From: Actinoalloteichus caeruleus DSM 43889 | GTDB taxonomy: Bacteria > Actinomycetota > Actinomycetes > Mycobacteriales > Pseudonocardiaceae | Direction of reading: 5' to 3' | Assembly (NCBI RefSeq): GCF_000429185.2 | Contig: NZ_AUBJ02000001.1 | Coordinates: forward strand, 4,712,001-4,776,000 | DNA: 64,000 nt | Translations under genes and position numbers: made by a program | Shown here: piece by piece, positions 7,986 to 17,987 of the stretch | How positions within the stretch are numbered: the stretch's first letter is position 1 | Layout of the letters: every line of letters begins with the position of its first letter | The notes under the pieces: generated by a model | The model's database searches: none | Seen by the model: only the letters and a program-made list of their open reading frames with translations | Told to the model about the DNA's origin: nothing

Positions 7986-10062
7986 CCAGGCCCTGGGTGG
8001 GCTGGGCGGACGACGGGACCACCCGGCGGGTGGTCCCGCCCCCTCCACCGCGGCCGAGTGGTCCCGGGCGGGCGGTGTGGCCCCACCCGCCCTCCCCGGC
8101 GGCTCGGGGGCGCGAGGCTCCCGGCGTTCGCCGACGTCACCCCCGAGTGGAGTCGAGGACCCGGGGGTGGCTGCCGGAGCCGGTGGGCGGCACCCCGAGC
8201 GGGGGGGCGGTGCGGTGCCGGACGGTGCTGGTCCCGGGGGAGCGCCCTCGGCGGCCGACTCCGGCCAGGGGAGCGAGGATTCCGGTCCCCCGCCCGGGGC
8301 GGCGTCACTGGGAGGTGCGCCGCCGGCCGGTGTGGCCGGCGCCGGGGTGGGTTCTCGCGCCGGGGCTGGCGATGGGTCCCCAGGGGACCGCCCTGGCGTT
8401 CCGCCGGGAGGCGGCCGTCGCCGTTCTGACGCTCCGCCTCGGCTGCTCGTGCTGTGGTGCCCGGACTGGCCGGTGGTGGCCGCCGCACGGGATCTGGGGC
8501 TGTCCCCGCTGGACCCGGTCGCGGTGTTCTCCGCGAACCGGGTGCGGGCCTGTTCGTCGGCCGCCAGGGCCGCCGGGATCCGCCGGGGGCTCCGGCGGCG
8601 GGAGGCGCAGGCGCGGTGCGCCGACCTGGTCGTGGTCGCCGACGACCAGGGCCGGGACGCCCGGGAGTTCGAGGCGGTGGCGGTGGCCGTCGAGCGGGTG
8701 GCGGTCGGGGTGGAGGTGGTGCGCCCCGGCCTGCTCACCCTGCCCGTCAGCGGCCCGGCCTCCTACTTCGGGGGTGAGGACCGGGCGGGTGAGCGGATCG
8801 TCGACGCGGTGGCGATCGACACCGGCCTGGAGTGCCAGGTGGGAGTGGCCGACGGGCTGTTCGCCGCCGCGCTGGCGGCCCGGCGCGGCACGGTGGTGCC
8901 GGTGGGGGAGAGCGGGAGCTTCCTCGCGCCGCTGCCCATCGCCGAACTGGCCAGGGTCACCGAGCTGACCGGGGTCGGGTCGGACGGTTCCTGGACCGCG
9001 TTGGTGGACCTGCTGCGCCGGCTGGGCCTGCGCACCGTCGGTGACTTCGCGGCACTCCCGTCCGACCGGGTCTCCTCGCGGTTCGGTGCGGAGGCGACGC
9101 GTGTCCACCGGCTGGCCAGGGGGCAGGAGGAACGGCCACCCTCGCCGAGGCGACCACCGGCGGACCTCGCCATCGAGGAGGAACTGGACCCGCCGGTGGA
9201 CCGGGTGGACACCGCGGCCTTCGTCGCCAGGACGTTGGCGGAGCGGTTGCACCTCGGCTTGACCGCCCACGGGCTGGCCTGCACCCGGCTGGCCATCACC
9301 GCGGTCACCGAGAACGGCGAGGAACTGACCAGGACGTGGCGCTGCGCGGAGCCCCTCACGGTGGCCGGTACCGCTGATCGGGTCCGCTGGCAGCTGGACG
9401 GCTGGTTGCGCGCTCCACCCGGGGAGCGCCCCACCGCCGGCGTGCGGCTGTTGCGGCTGGCCCCGGACGAGACGTCCCCCGCCGGGGAGTTCCCCCGTGA
9501 GTTGTGGGATGTCGGGGGTGGGAGCCGGCAGCTCGACGAGCGGGCGGAGCGGGCGCTGGTCCGGGTGCGGGGGATGGTGGGGCCGGACGGTGTGCTGGCG
9601 GCGGTGCTCGGTGGCGGACGCGGACCGGCCGAGAGGGTGCGTCTCGTTCCGTGGGGCGATCCGCTCGAACCCCGTCATGATCCGGGTGCCCCCTGGCCCG
9701 GGCGGCTTCCGCCGCCCTCGCCGACGGTGGTGCCGGTGCCTCCGACGCCGGCCGGGCTCCGCGCCGAGGGCGGCGAGCCGGTCGGAGTGACGGGGAGGTA
9801 CGTCCTGACCGGAGCGCCCGCCGTGCTGGTGGTCGAGGGGGAGCGGGAACGCGAGGTCGTGGGATGGGCCGGCCCGTGGCCGGTGGAGCAGCGGTGGTGG
9901 TCCGCCGACGGTGGTCGGGAGGCCCGGCTCCAGCTCGTCACCCTCGCGCCGGCGGGGAATGGCGCGGGGTCGTCGAACGACCAGGGGGCCGGGGAGGACC
10001 AGGAGGCGTTCCTCCTGGTCAGGTCGGGTGGTTCCTGGTTCGTCGAGGGGCGGTACGAGTGA
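7978..10062 (+). CDS. imuB: ImuB, catalytically dead Y-family polymerase homologue
   Basis: The Y-family fold starts at about residue 154 (PRLLVLWCPDWPVVAAARDL). The acidic metal-binding residues of active Y-polymerases (DxDxFF, SIDE) are absent, as is known for ImuB, which acts as an adaptor between DnaE2 and the beta clamp. LVPWGD (about residues 557-562) sits where the clamp-binding motif is expected. GTG 7978 overlaps the imuA' stop. This start adds an unusual low-complexity Gly/Pro/Ala extension of about 150 residues before the conserved domain, and an internal start near 8440 cannot be excluded. dnaE2 is not adjacent but lies 3.6 kb downstream. Confidence 0.88.
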   Translation: MCDQALGGLGGRRDHPAGGPAPSTAAEWSRAGGVAPPALPGGSGARGSRRSPTSPPSGVEDPGVAAGAGGRHPERGGGAVPDGAGPGGAPSAADSGQGSEDSGPPPGAASLGGAPPAGVAGAGVGSRAGAGDGSPGDRPGVPPGGGRRRSDAPPRLLVLWCPDWPVVAAARDLGLSPLDPVAVFSANRVRACSSAARAAGIRRGLRRREAQARCADLVVVADDQGRDAREFEAVAVAVERVAVGVEVVRPGLLTLPVSGPASYFGGEDRAGERIVDAVAIDTGLECQVGVADGLFAAALAARRGTVVPVGESGSFLAPLPIAELARVTELTGVGSDGSWTALVDLLRRLGLRTVGDFAALPSDRVSSRFGAEATRVHRLARGQEERPPSPRRPPADLAIEEELDPPVDRVDTAAFVARTLAERLHLGLTAHGLACTRLAITAVTENGEELTRTWRCAEPLTVAGTADRVRWQLDGWLRAPPGERPTAGVRLLRLAPDETSPAGEFPRELWDVGGGSRQLDERAERALVRVRGMVGPDGVLAAVLGGGRGPAERVRLVPWGDPLEPRHDPGAPWPGRLPPPSPTVVPVPPTPAGLRAEGGEPVGVTGRYVLTGAPAVLVVEGEREREVVGWAGPWPVEQRWWSADGGREARLQLVTLAPAGNGAGSSNDQGAGEDQEAFLLVRSGGSWFVEGRYE

Positions 10063-10108
10063 GCCGGGGCTGGCCACCCTCGTGTCGGGAGGGACGGCGA
10101 CCGGGGTT

Positions 10109-10154
10109 TGCGCACGGGCTGAACATGTGGTTAGTCTACTGAACATGCGTTCAG
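10109..10154 (+). promoter_or_regulatory. Leaderless promoter and operator of tetR
   Basis: A -35-like TTGCGC (10109-10114), a 17-bp spacer and -10 TAGTCT (10132-10137) place transcription at the ATG itself (10145). The dyad CTGAACATGCGTTCAG (10139-10154) covers the start codon, and a half-copy TGAACATG lies at 10120-10127. Such a dyad suggests autorepression by the encoded TetR protein. Confidence 0.6.
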
Positions 10155-10864
10155 GCACATCGGGTGAGCACTCGAAACGTGGCCAGGTGCCACCGGAGGA
10201 CCTCACCACCAGGGCACGGATCCGGGACACGGCGATCCGGTTGTTCGGGCGCTCCGGCTTCGGGGTGGGAGTCCGGGCGATCGCCACCGAGGCGGGGGTC
10301 AGCCCCGCGTTGGTGGTCCACCACTTCGGTTCCAAGGACGGCCTGCGGGAGGAGTGCGACCGGTACGTCCTCCGAGTGGTGCGGGAGGCCAAGTCCACCG
10401 CGGTCGAGACCGGGGCGTCGGGGACGCACCTGCTCTCGAACCTCGCCATGGTCGACGACTACGCGCCGACCGCCGCCTACATCGTCCGCAGCCTGGCGGT
10501 GGGCGGGGGCCTGGCGAGCCAGTTCTTCGACCAGATGGTCCAGGACGCCGAGGAGTACGTGGCCGCCGGCGTCGAGGCGGGCATCATCCCGCCCAGCAGG
10601 GACCCCGCCGCCAGAGCGCGGTTCCTGACGCTCTCCGGGGTCGGGATGCTCCTGCTGGAGGCCAACCTTCGAGGACCGGACGTCGACATCGGCGAGGTGT
10701 TCCGGGACTTCGCCGCGTGGTCCACGCTGCCGTCCCTGGAGGTCTACACCGAGGGGTTGTTCGCCAACCGGACGTTCCTCGACTCCTACCTGTCCGCCTT
10801 CCCCAACGAACGGGACAAAACGGCCACCGACGGCGGGGGCGAACCCGGTGCCGGTGCCGGGTGA
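10145..10864 (+). CDS. TetR family regulator, likely controlling the adjacent ABC exporter
   Basis: A 239-residue TetR protein. The HTH lies in about residues 20-65 (RDTAIRLFGRSGFGVGVRAI, then GVSPALVVHHFGSKDGL), followed by a divergent ligand-binding domain. The mRNA is predicted to be leaderless: there is no Shine-Dalgarno and the -10 box ends 7 bases before ATG. It precedes an ABC ATPase/permease pair by 126 bases in the same direction, the usual set-up for a self-regulated drug exporter. The three genes sit between imuB and dnaE2, which normally belong together. Confidence 0.88.
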   Translation: MRSGTSGEHSKRGQVPPEDLTTRARIRDTAIRLFGRSGFGVGVRAIATEAGVSPALVVHHFGSKDGLREECDRYVLRVVREAKSTAVETGASGTHLLSNLAMVDDYAPTAAYIVRSLAVGGGLASQFFDQMVQDAEEYVAAGVEAGIIPPSRDPAARARFLTLSGVGMLLLEANLRGPDVDIGEVFRDFAAWSTLPSLEVYTEGLFANRTFLDSYLSAFPNERDKTATDGGGEPGAGAG

Positions 10865-10990
10865 GAACACCCGGCCGGGCCGGACGGACCGCTTCCCGCC
10901 TCCCCCCGCGCCAGGACCACGTCAGCGCCCGAACTCCGGCGCGGCCCTCGGGCGCCCACGACCAGAACCAGCGGAGAACAGGGTGACGCC

Positions 10991-11902
10991 ATGACCACCG
11001 CCATCGACATCCACCGGCTCAGCAAGTCCTTCGGGGCCGTGCGGGCCCTCGACGAACTGGAGATGACGGTCCGTCCCGGCGAGGTGGCCGGCTTCCTCGG
11101 CCCCAACGGGGCCGGCAAGTCCACCACCATCCGGGTCCTGCTCGGGCTGCTGCGCGCCGACTCCGGCCGGGTCCGGGTGCTCGGCGCCGACCCGTGGGCC
11201 GACGCCGTCGAACTGCACCGCCGCATCGCCTACGTCCCCGGTGACGTGAACCTCTGGCCCGGCCTGACCGGGGGAGAGGCGATCGACCTGTTCTGCCGGC
11301 TGCGGGGCGGCGTCGACCCCCGACGCCGCGCCGCGCTGGTCGAACGGTTCGAACTGGACCCGACCAAGAAGGGGCGGACCTACTCCAAGGGCAATCGGCA
11401 GAAGGTGGCGCTGGTGGCCGCGTTGGCCTCCGACGCCGAACTGCTCGTCCTCGACGAGCCGACCTCCGGTCTGGACCCGCTGATGGAGGTCGTCTTCCAG
11501 CAGTGCGTCGCCGAGGCCAAGGCCGAGGGGCGGACCGTGCTCCTCTCCAGCCACATCCTCGCCGAGGTCGAGAAGCTCTGCGACACGGTGACGATCATCA
11601 GGGCCGGTCGGACCGTGCGGAGCGGGACGCTCACCGAACTCCGCCACCTGACCAGGACCTCGATCACGGTGGCCACCGAACACGACGGCACCTCGGTGGC
11701 CGCCCTCAGCGGAGTGCACGACCTGCGGGAGCGCTCGGGCACGCTCGTGTTCGACGTCGACAACGACGACCTCGACCGGGTGATGCGACATCTGGCGGGG
11801 CTCGGCATCCGCAGTCTCGTCAGCAGCCCGCCCTCGTTGGAGGAGCTGTTCCTGCGGCACTACGGCGACGAGGCCGCCCTCGCCGGAGGAGGCCGTCGAT
11901 GA
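10991..11902 (+). CDS. ABC exporter ATPase subunit
   Basis: A 303-residue ABC ATPase of the drug-export (DrrA/CcmA) type. Walker A is GPNGAGKST (about residues 37-45), the signature region is [15 protein letters not shown] (a degenerate LSGGQ), and Walker B is [13 protein letters not shown] followed by SSHIL. The C-terminal extension of about 80 residues is typical of this type. The ATG follows GGAGAACAGGGTGACGCC. The stop overlaps the permease ATG (ATGA), so the two subunits are co-translated. The partner permease resembles polyketide antibiotic exporters. Confidence 0.93.
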   Translation: MTTAIDIHRLSKSFGAVRALDELEMTVRPGEVAGFLGPNGAGKSTTIRVLLGLLRADSGRVRVLGADPWADAVELHRRIAYVPGDVNLWPGLTGGEAIDLFCRLRGGVDPRRRAALVERFELDPTKKGRTYSKGNRQKVALVAALASDAELLVLDEPTSGLDPLMEVVFQQCVAEAKAEGRTVLLSSHILAEVEKLCDTVTIIRAGRTVRSGTLTELRHLTRTSITVATEHDGTSVAALSGVHDLRERSGTLVFDVDNDDLDRVMRHLAGLGIRSLVSSPPSLEELFLRHYGDEAALAGGGRR

Positions 11903-13548
11903 GCACCGGAGCGGTACGGGCCGCCGGCCGGTCTCCCCGCACCCAGGTCGGCGCGTTCGTCGGCACCTCGACGCTGACCCGGTTCACCCTGCGGTTGGAC
12001 CGCGTCCGGATCCTCGTGTGGGCCCTCGTGCTCGGCGTCCTGCCGGCGTCCTTCCTCCCCGCGTTGGAGGACCTGATGCCCACCCAGGAGGACCGGCAAC
12101 TCCGCGCCGAGCTGATCCGCGGCCCGGCGGCGGTGGTGATGAGCGGACCGGGGTACGGGCTGGACGACTACACCTACGGAGCGATGGTCGCCAACGAGAT
12201 CGGCCTGCTCGCCGTGGTCGCCGCTGCGATCATGAGCATCCTGCTGGTGGTGCGGCACACCAGGACCGAGGAGGAGACCGGGCGGGCCGAACTCGTGCGG
12301 GCCAACGTCGTGGGCCGGCGGGCCGGGCTCACCTCGGCCCTGATCAGCGCCGTGGTCGCCAACCTCGCGGTCGGGCTGCTCCTCACGGTGGGGCTGACCG
12401 CGGGTGGCCTGGGCGCGGTCGACTCCCTGGCCTTCGGCGCCGGGGTCGCCGCCGTCGGGCTCGTCTTCGCCGGTGTCGCCGCGCTCACGGCGCAGCTCAG
12501 CGAGCACGCCAGGGCCTCGACCGGCCTGGCGATGGCCTTCCTCGGTGTCTCCTTCGCCCTCCGGGCCGTCGGCGATGTCACCGAGCTGGAGAGCGGCAGC
12601 CCGCTGACCTGGCTCTCCCCCCTGGGGTGGGCGCAGGCCACCCGGGTCTTCGTCGACCTCCGGTGGTGGCCGCTGGCGCTGTGCCTGGGGCTGGCGGTCC
12701 TCACCACCGCCCTCGCCTTCCTGCTGCTCGGCCGCCGGGACGTGGGGGCGGGACTGGTGCGCCCCCGGCCGGGCCGCGCCGCCGGGCACCCGCTGCTGGC
12801 GGGGCCGTTCGCCCTCACCTTCCGACTGCACCGGGCCGGCCTGACCGCCTGGGGCGTCGCGGTGCTCCTCGCCGGCCTGGCCTTCGGGGCGTTGACCGAC
12901 TCCGTGGCAGAGGCGCTGGTGGACAACGAACTGCTCGCCAGGACCGTCATGGCCGGGGGCGGCGACGACCTCGTCGACGGGTTCCTCGCGGCGATGCTCG
13001 GCTACCTGGCGATGGCGGTGGGCGCCTACGCGGTGTCCTCGGTGCTGCGGCTGCGCGCGGAGGAGACCTCGGGGCGGCTGGAGCCGCTGCTCGCCGCGCC
13101 GGTCTCCCGGTGGCGGTGGCTGGGAGCTGGCCTGGCGGTGAGCGCGCTGAACTGCGTGGTGCTCCTGGCCCTGGCCGGACTCGGCACCGGGGTGTCCTCG
13201 GCCGTCGTCACCGGTGACGACGGACTGGTACCAGCGCTGCTGGGGGCCGCGCTGGCCTTCCTGCCGGCGGTCCTGCTCATCGCGGGGGTCGCGGCCCTCC
13301 TCCTCGGGCTGGCCCCGAAGGCGCTCGGCCTGGCCTGGCTGGTGGTGGCGTACGCGCTCCTGGTCGGGCTGCTCGGACCGTTGCTGAACCTGCCGGCGGC
13401 GGCGGCCGACCTCTCGCCGTTCAGCCACGTCCCGGCACTGCCGGCCGTTGAGCTGGCCCTGGCTCCCCTGGTCTGGCTCACCGGGCTGGCCCTGGTGTCG
13501 CTGCTCGCCGGGATGGCGGGTTTCCGACGGCGGGACGTGCCCGCCTAG
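11899..13548 (+). CDS. ABC-2 type exporter permease, antibiotic exporter (TnrB3-like)
   Basis: A 549-residue membrane protein with about 12 hydrophobic segments in two halves, the layout of the tetronasin-resistance/polyketide exporter permeases (COG3559 type). It starts at ATG 11899 inside the end of the ATPase gene and is preceded by GGAGGAGG. Together with the ATPase it should form an inner-membrane efflux pump. The substrate cannot be told from sequence. A strong hairpin directly after the stop isolates it from dnaE2. Confidence 0.88.
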   Translation: MSTGAVRAAGRSPRTQVGAFVGTSTLTRFTLRLDRVRILVWALVLGVLPASFLPALEDLMPTQEDRQLRAELIRGPAAVVMSGPGYGLDDYTYGAMVANEIGLLAVVAAAIMSILLVVRHTRTEEETGRAELVRANVVGRRAGLTSALISAVVANLAVGLLLTVGLTAGGLGAVDSLAFGAGVAAVGLVFAGVAALTAQLSEHARASTGLAMAFLGVSFALRAVGDVTELESGSPLTWLSPLGWAQATRVFVDLRWWPLALCLGLAVLTTALAFLLLGRRDVGAGLVRPRPGRAAGHPLLAGPFALTFRLHRAGLTAWGVAVLLAGLAFGALTDSVAEALVDNELLARTVMAGGGDDLVDGFLAAMLGYLAMAVGAYAVSSVLRLRAEETSGRLEPLLAAPVSRWRWLGAGLAVSALNCVVLLALAGLGTGVSSAVVTGDDGLVPALLGAALAFLPAVLLIAGVAALLLGLAPKALGLAWLVVAYALLVGLLGPLLNLPAAAADLSPFSHVPALPAVELALAPLVWLTGLALVSLLAGMAGFRRRDVPA

Positions 13549-13559
13549 GGCCGGACGTG

Positions 13560-13595
13560 CCCGGGTGCCCGGTCAAGGGGGAGCGGGCACCCGGG
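13560..13595 (+). terminator. Hairpin between exporter operon and dnaE2
   Basis: A perfect 12-bp stem CCCGGGTGCCCG/CGGGCACCCGGG (13560-13571 with 13584-13595) with a 12-base loop and no T-tract. It implies that dnaE2 has its own promoter rather than reading through from imuB or the exporter, although no SOS box was found in the 60 bases between the hairpin and dnaE2. Confidence 0.7.
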
Positions 13596-13655
13596 ACTGC
13601 GAGTGGCCGGGGCTGACGCCCGGCGTGCGGAACGGATCGAGGGAGGAGGACGAGG

Positions 13656-16600
13656 ATGAGCTGGCACAACCCACCGATGCCGTGGCCGGAGCTGGAACGG
13701 CGCCTGTCCGGCAGGTTCACCGAGGACGAGCTGGCCCCGGACGGGCGAGACGATCCGGCCCGGGCACGCCGGCACCCCCGGGTGGAACGGGAGCGCCCGC
13801 CCACCCGGTCGGCCGTCCCCCACCCCTACGCCGAGCTGCACTGCCACTCGAACTTCAGCTTCCTCGACGGCGCCAGCCACCCGGAGGAACTGGTGGCGGA
13901 AGCCGTCAGGCTCGGGTTGGAGGCGTTGGCCGTCACCGACCACGACGGTCTGTACGGGGTGGTGCGGTTCGCCGAGGCGGCGGCCGCCGCCGGGTTGCGC
14001 ACCGTCTTCGGGGCGGAACTCAGCCTGGGGCTCACCCAACCCGGCGGCGGTGTGCCCGATCCCGACGGCCAGCACCTGTTGGTGCTGGCCAACGGCCCCG
14101 AGGGGTACCGGCGGTTGTCCTCGGCCATCACCGAAGCCCACCTGGCCGGCGGGCGGAAGGGGCGACCGGTCTACGACCTCGACCAGCTGGCCGAGGCCGC
14201 CGGCGGCCACTGGACCGTGCTCACCGGGTGCAGGAAGGGCTCGGTCCGGTCCGCCCTGACCGGGGAGGGCGTCCCGGCGGCCGACCGGGAACTGGGGAGG
14301 CTGGCCGAACTCTTCGGCGCCGACCGGGTCGCCGTCGAACTGTTCGACCACGGTGGCCCGGCCGACACCGCCCACAACGACGCCCTGGTCTCGCTGGCCG
14401 AGCGGCGTGGCCTGCGGGCGGTGGCCACCAACGCGGTGCACTACGCCACCCCGTCCCGGTGGCCGTTGGCCGCCGCCACGGCGGCGATCCGCGCCCGGCG
14501 GACCCTCGACGAGATGGACGGCTGGCTGCCCCCGCCGGCACCGCGCACCTGCGGTCCGGGGCGGAGATGGCCGCCCGGTTCGCCCGGTACCCCTGGGTCG
14601 TGCGTGGCGCCGCCGAGCTGGCCGCCGAGTCCGCCTTCGACCTGAGCCTCGTCGCCCCCCGGTTGCCCCCGTTCGACGTGCCGCCCGGCCACGACGAGGA
14701 CAGCTGGCTCCGGGAACTGGTCCACAGGGGAGCGGCGCGCAGGTTCGGCACCAGGCAGGAGGCGCCGGAGGCGTACCGCCAGATCGAGCACGAACTCGGC
14801 GTGATCGCCACGCTCGGGTTCCCCGGGTACTTCCTCGTGGTCCACGACATCGTCTCGTTCTGCCGGGACAACGACATCCTCTGCCAGGGCCGGGGGTCCG
14901 CCGCGACCTCGGCGGTCTGCTACGCGCTGGGTATCACCAATGTGGACGCCGTCCGCTACCAGCTGCTGTTCGAACGTTTCCTCTCCCCGGAACGGGAGGG
15001 GCCGCCCGACATCGACCTGGACATCGAGTCCGACCGCCGCGAGGAGGTCATCCAGTACGTCTACCGCCGGTACGGCCGACGGCACGCCGCGCAGGTGGCC
15101 AACGTCATCACCTACCGGGTGCGGTCCGCCGTCCGGGATTCGGCCCGCGCGCTGGGTTTCTCCCCCGGGCAGCAGGACGCCTGGAGCAAACAGCTCGACC
15201 GGTGGGGTTCGGTCCGCGACGCGGCTCGGGAGACCGACTTGCCCGAACGGGTGCTCGACCTGGCCACCCAGCTGGAGGGGTTCCCCCGCCACCTCGGCAT
15301 CCACTCCGGCGGCATGGTCATCTGCGACCGGCCGGTGGGGGAGGTGTGCCCGGTGGAGTGGGCGAGCATGGCGGACCGGACGGTGCTCCAGTGGGACAAG
15401 GACGACTGCGCCGCCGTCGGGCTGGTCAAGTTCGACCTGCTCGGCCTCGGCATGCTCTCCGCGTTGCACTACGCGATCGACCTGGTCGAGGCCCACCACG
15501 GGTTTCGGGTCGACCTGGGGGCCCTGGACCTGGCGGACCCCGCCGTCTACGACATGCTGTGCCGGGCCGACTCGGTCGGGGTCTTCCAGGTGGAGAGCCG
15601 GGCGCAGATGGCGACGCTGCCCCGCCTGCGACCCCGGGAGTTCTACGACCTCGTCGTCGAGGTGGCGTTGATCCGGCCGGGACCGATCCAGGGCGGTTCG
15701 GTGCACCCCTACATCCGCCGTCGCAACGGTGAGGAGGACTGGGACTACGAACATCCGCTGCTGGAACCAGCCCTGCGCAAGACCTTGGGGGTTCCCCTGT
15801 TCCAGGAACAGCTGATGCGGATCGCGGTGGACGTGGCGGGGTTCTCCGCCGCCGAGGCGGACGAGCTGCGGCGGGCGTTGGGCGCGAAACGGTCCGAAGC
15901 CAGGATGGCCAGGCTCCGCGACCGGCTCTTCGAGGGCATGGCCGTCAACGGGATCACCGGGGAACTCGCCGAGCGGATCTACCAGCGACTGCTCGCCTTC
16001 GCCAACTTCGGTTTCCCCGAGAGCCACTCGTTGAGCTTCGCGCACCTCGTCTTCGCCAGCGCCTGGTTCAAGCTGTACTACCCGGCGGCGTTCTGCGCGG
16101 CCCTGCTGCGGGCCCAACCCATGGGTTTCTACTCGCCGCAGTCCCTGGTGGCCGACGCCCGCCGGCACGGGGTGCGGGTGTTGGGGCCGGACATCAACGC
16201 CAGCCTCCCGCACGCCTCCCTGGAGGGAGGGCGCCGGGGAGCGGGGCCCAGCACCGGGGGAGCCGGCCCGGACCCGACCACCGGGCCGGCACAGGGGCCC
16301 GCCGTCCGCCTCGGGCTCGCCTCGGTGCGGACCATCGGGCAGGAACTGGCGGAACGGATCCACGCGGAACGGGAGGCCCGCGGCCCCTACCGTTCCCTGT
16401 CCGACCTGGGGAGGCGGGTGCGGCTGACGGCCCCCCAACTGGAGGCCCTGGCGACGTCGGGGGCGGCGGGCTGCTTCGGGGTGGACCGCCGGCAGGCGTT
16501 GTGGTCGGCGGGGGCGGCGGCGGGCGAACGCCCGGGCCAGTTGCCCGGGCTGGCCGGCGGGGTGGACGCGCCAGCGCTGCCGGGGATGGACGAGGTCGAC

Positions 16601-16999
16601 CTGGCCGTCGCCGACGTGTGGGCGACCGGGGTGTCCCCGGACAGCTACCCGGTCCAGTTCGTCCGCGAACACCTGACCGGGCTGGGCGCGCTGCCGACCG
16701 GCGGGTTGTCGGACGTGGAGTCCGGGACCCGCGTGCTGGTGGGCGGGGCGGTGACCCACCGGCAGCGGCCCGCGACGGCCGGCGGGGTGACCTTCCTGAA
16801 CCTGGAGGACGAGAGCGGGATGGTCAACGTGGTGTGCTCACCCGGGCTGTGGTCCCGGTACCGGAAGGTCGCGGTGACCAGTCCCGCGATGCTGGTGCGG
16901 GGGGTGGTGGAGAACGCCAACGGAGTGGTCACCCTCCAGGCGGACCGGCTCCAGCCGCTCATCCTGCGGGTGCCGTCCACCTCCCGCGACTTCCACTGA
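13656..16999 (+). pseudogene. dnaE2: Error-prone DNA polymerase DnaE2, with apparent one-base frameshift
   Basis: A C-family polymerase alpha subunit homologue used with ImuA'/ImuB for translesion synthesis. ATG 13656 has the strong GGGAGGAGGA site. The PHP domain (ELHCHSNFSFLDGA, VTDHDGLYG) reads well to LDEMDGWLP, then the frame is lost at a C5 tract (14529-14533). The family sequence resumes one frame over with AGTAHLRSGAEMAARF and continues through the catalytic PDIDLDIES, KFDLLGLGML, PGPIQGGSVHPY and a C-terminal OB-fold to 16999. One added C makes a 1114-residue protein, the normal length. Whether the lesion is real or a homopolymer sequencing error decides if the mutasome works. Confidence 0.85.
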
Positions 17000-17330
17000 G
17001 GGCCACGCCGGGCCCACTCGTCGCGCGGCGGGTGGTCGATGACCGGCCGGTGACCACGACGTGGCGGCACCTGCCCGGGGGTGGGGCGGGTCGGGTCCCG
17101 GACAGCCGTCCTCGACCTCCCGCCCCGACGGGGACCACCTCCCCGACCACGATCGAAGGGCCTCCGTTCCCACCGCCGCGCGGGCCACGGCGCCTCCCCC
17201 GGCGACCGAGGCGACGATGCCGGGATCGCACCACGGCCGTAACGTCGGTGAAACGCCGGGCGGGGATAACGTCCGGACCGTCGTCGGTCCCCCGTGGTGG
17301 TGGGGCCGCCCGGTCGGGAGGACGTCGCGG
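17000..17330. other. Intergenic region before response regulator
   Basis: About 330 bases with no convincing gene. GTAACGTC (about 17238-17245) and ATAACGTC (about 17266-17273) form an imperfect direct repeat with a 28-bp spacing near the expected promoter of the two-component system and could be a binding site for its own regulator. This is only a suggestion. Confidence 0.3.
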
Positions 17331-17987
17331 ATGCGGGTGTTGGTGGTGGAGGACGAGCCGATGCTCGCCCAGGTCGTCGCGGCGGCACTGCGGCGGGACC
17401 ACGTCGTCGCCGACGTGGTCGGCGACGGGGCGAGCGCGCAGGAGCGCCTGGTGGTCAACGACTACGACGTCGTGGTGCTCGACCGCGATCTGCCGCTGGT
17501 CCACGGGGACGAGGTGTGCCGGGACCTCGTGGCCTCCGGCGCGACCACCCGGGTGCTGATGCTCACCGCCTCGGCCGAGGTTCCGGACCGGGTCGCCGGT
17601 CTGGCGCTCGGCGCCGACGACTACCTCGTCAAACCCTTCGCGCTCGCCGAACTCGTGGCCAGGGTGCGAGCCCTGGGACGGCGCAGCCGTCCCGCCGCGC
17701 CCCCGGTGCTGTCGCGCGCCGGCATCGAGCTCGACCCCGGCCTGCGCGAGGTCCGCCGGGCAGGCGAACTCGTGGCACTCTCGCCCAAGCAGTTCACCCT
17801 CCTGGAGGAACTCCTCCGCGCCGATGGCGCGTTCGTCAGCGCCGAACACCTGCTGGAGAAGGCATGGGACGAACACGTCGATCCGTTCACGGGAGTCGTA
17901 CGACTCACGGTGCTCCGCCTCCGGCGAGCCCTCGGGGAGCCCGACGTGATCGAGACGACCCCAGGAGTCGGCTACCGGATCCGGTGA
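17331..17987 (+). CDS. OmpR/PhoB family response regulator
   Basis: A 218-residue regulator. The receiver domain (MRVLVVEDEP) has the phospho-acceptor Asp51 in VVVLDRDLP, a Thr in MLTAS and the Lys of YLVKPFA. The C-terminal winged-helix DNA-binding domain ends in TTPGVGYRIR. ATG 17331 follows GGGAGGACG by about 9 bases. The stop TGA overlaps the GTG of the sensor kinase (GTGA), giving a coupled two-component operon. The signal and targets are unknown. Confidence 0.95.
   Translation: MRVLVVEDEPMLAQVVAAALRRDHVVADVVGDGASAQERLVVNDYDVVVLDRDLPLVHGDEVCRDLVASGATTRVLMLTASAEVPDRVAGLALGADDYLVKPFALAELVARVRALGRRSRPAAPPVLSRAGIELDPGLREVRRAGELVALSPKQFTLLEELLRADGAFVSAEHLLEKAWDEHVDPFTGVVRLTVLRLRRALGEPDVIETTPGVGYRIR

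Noticed and set aside
10139-10154. SOS box before tetR
   Set aside because: The core reads TGAAC-N4-GTTCA, so the outer C/G of the LexA consensus are replaced on both sides; a TetR operator fits better.
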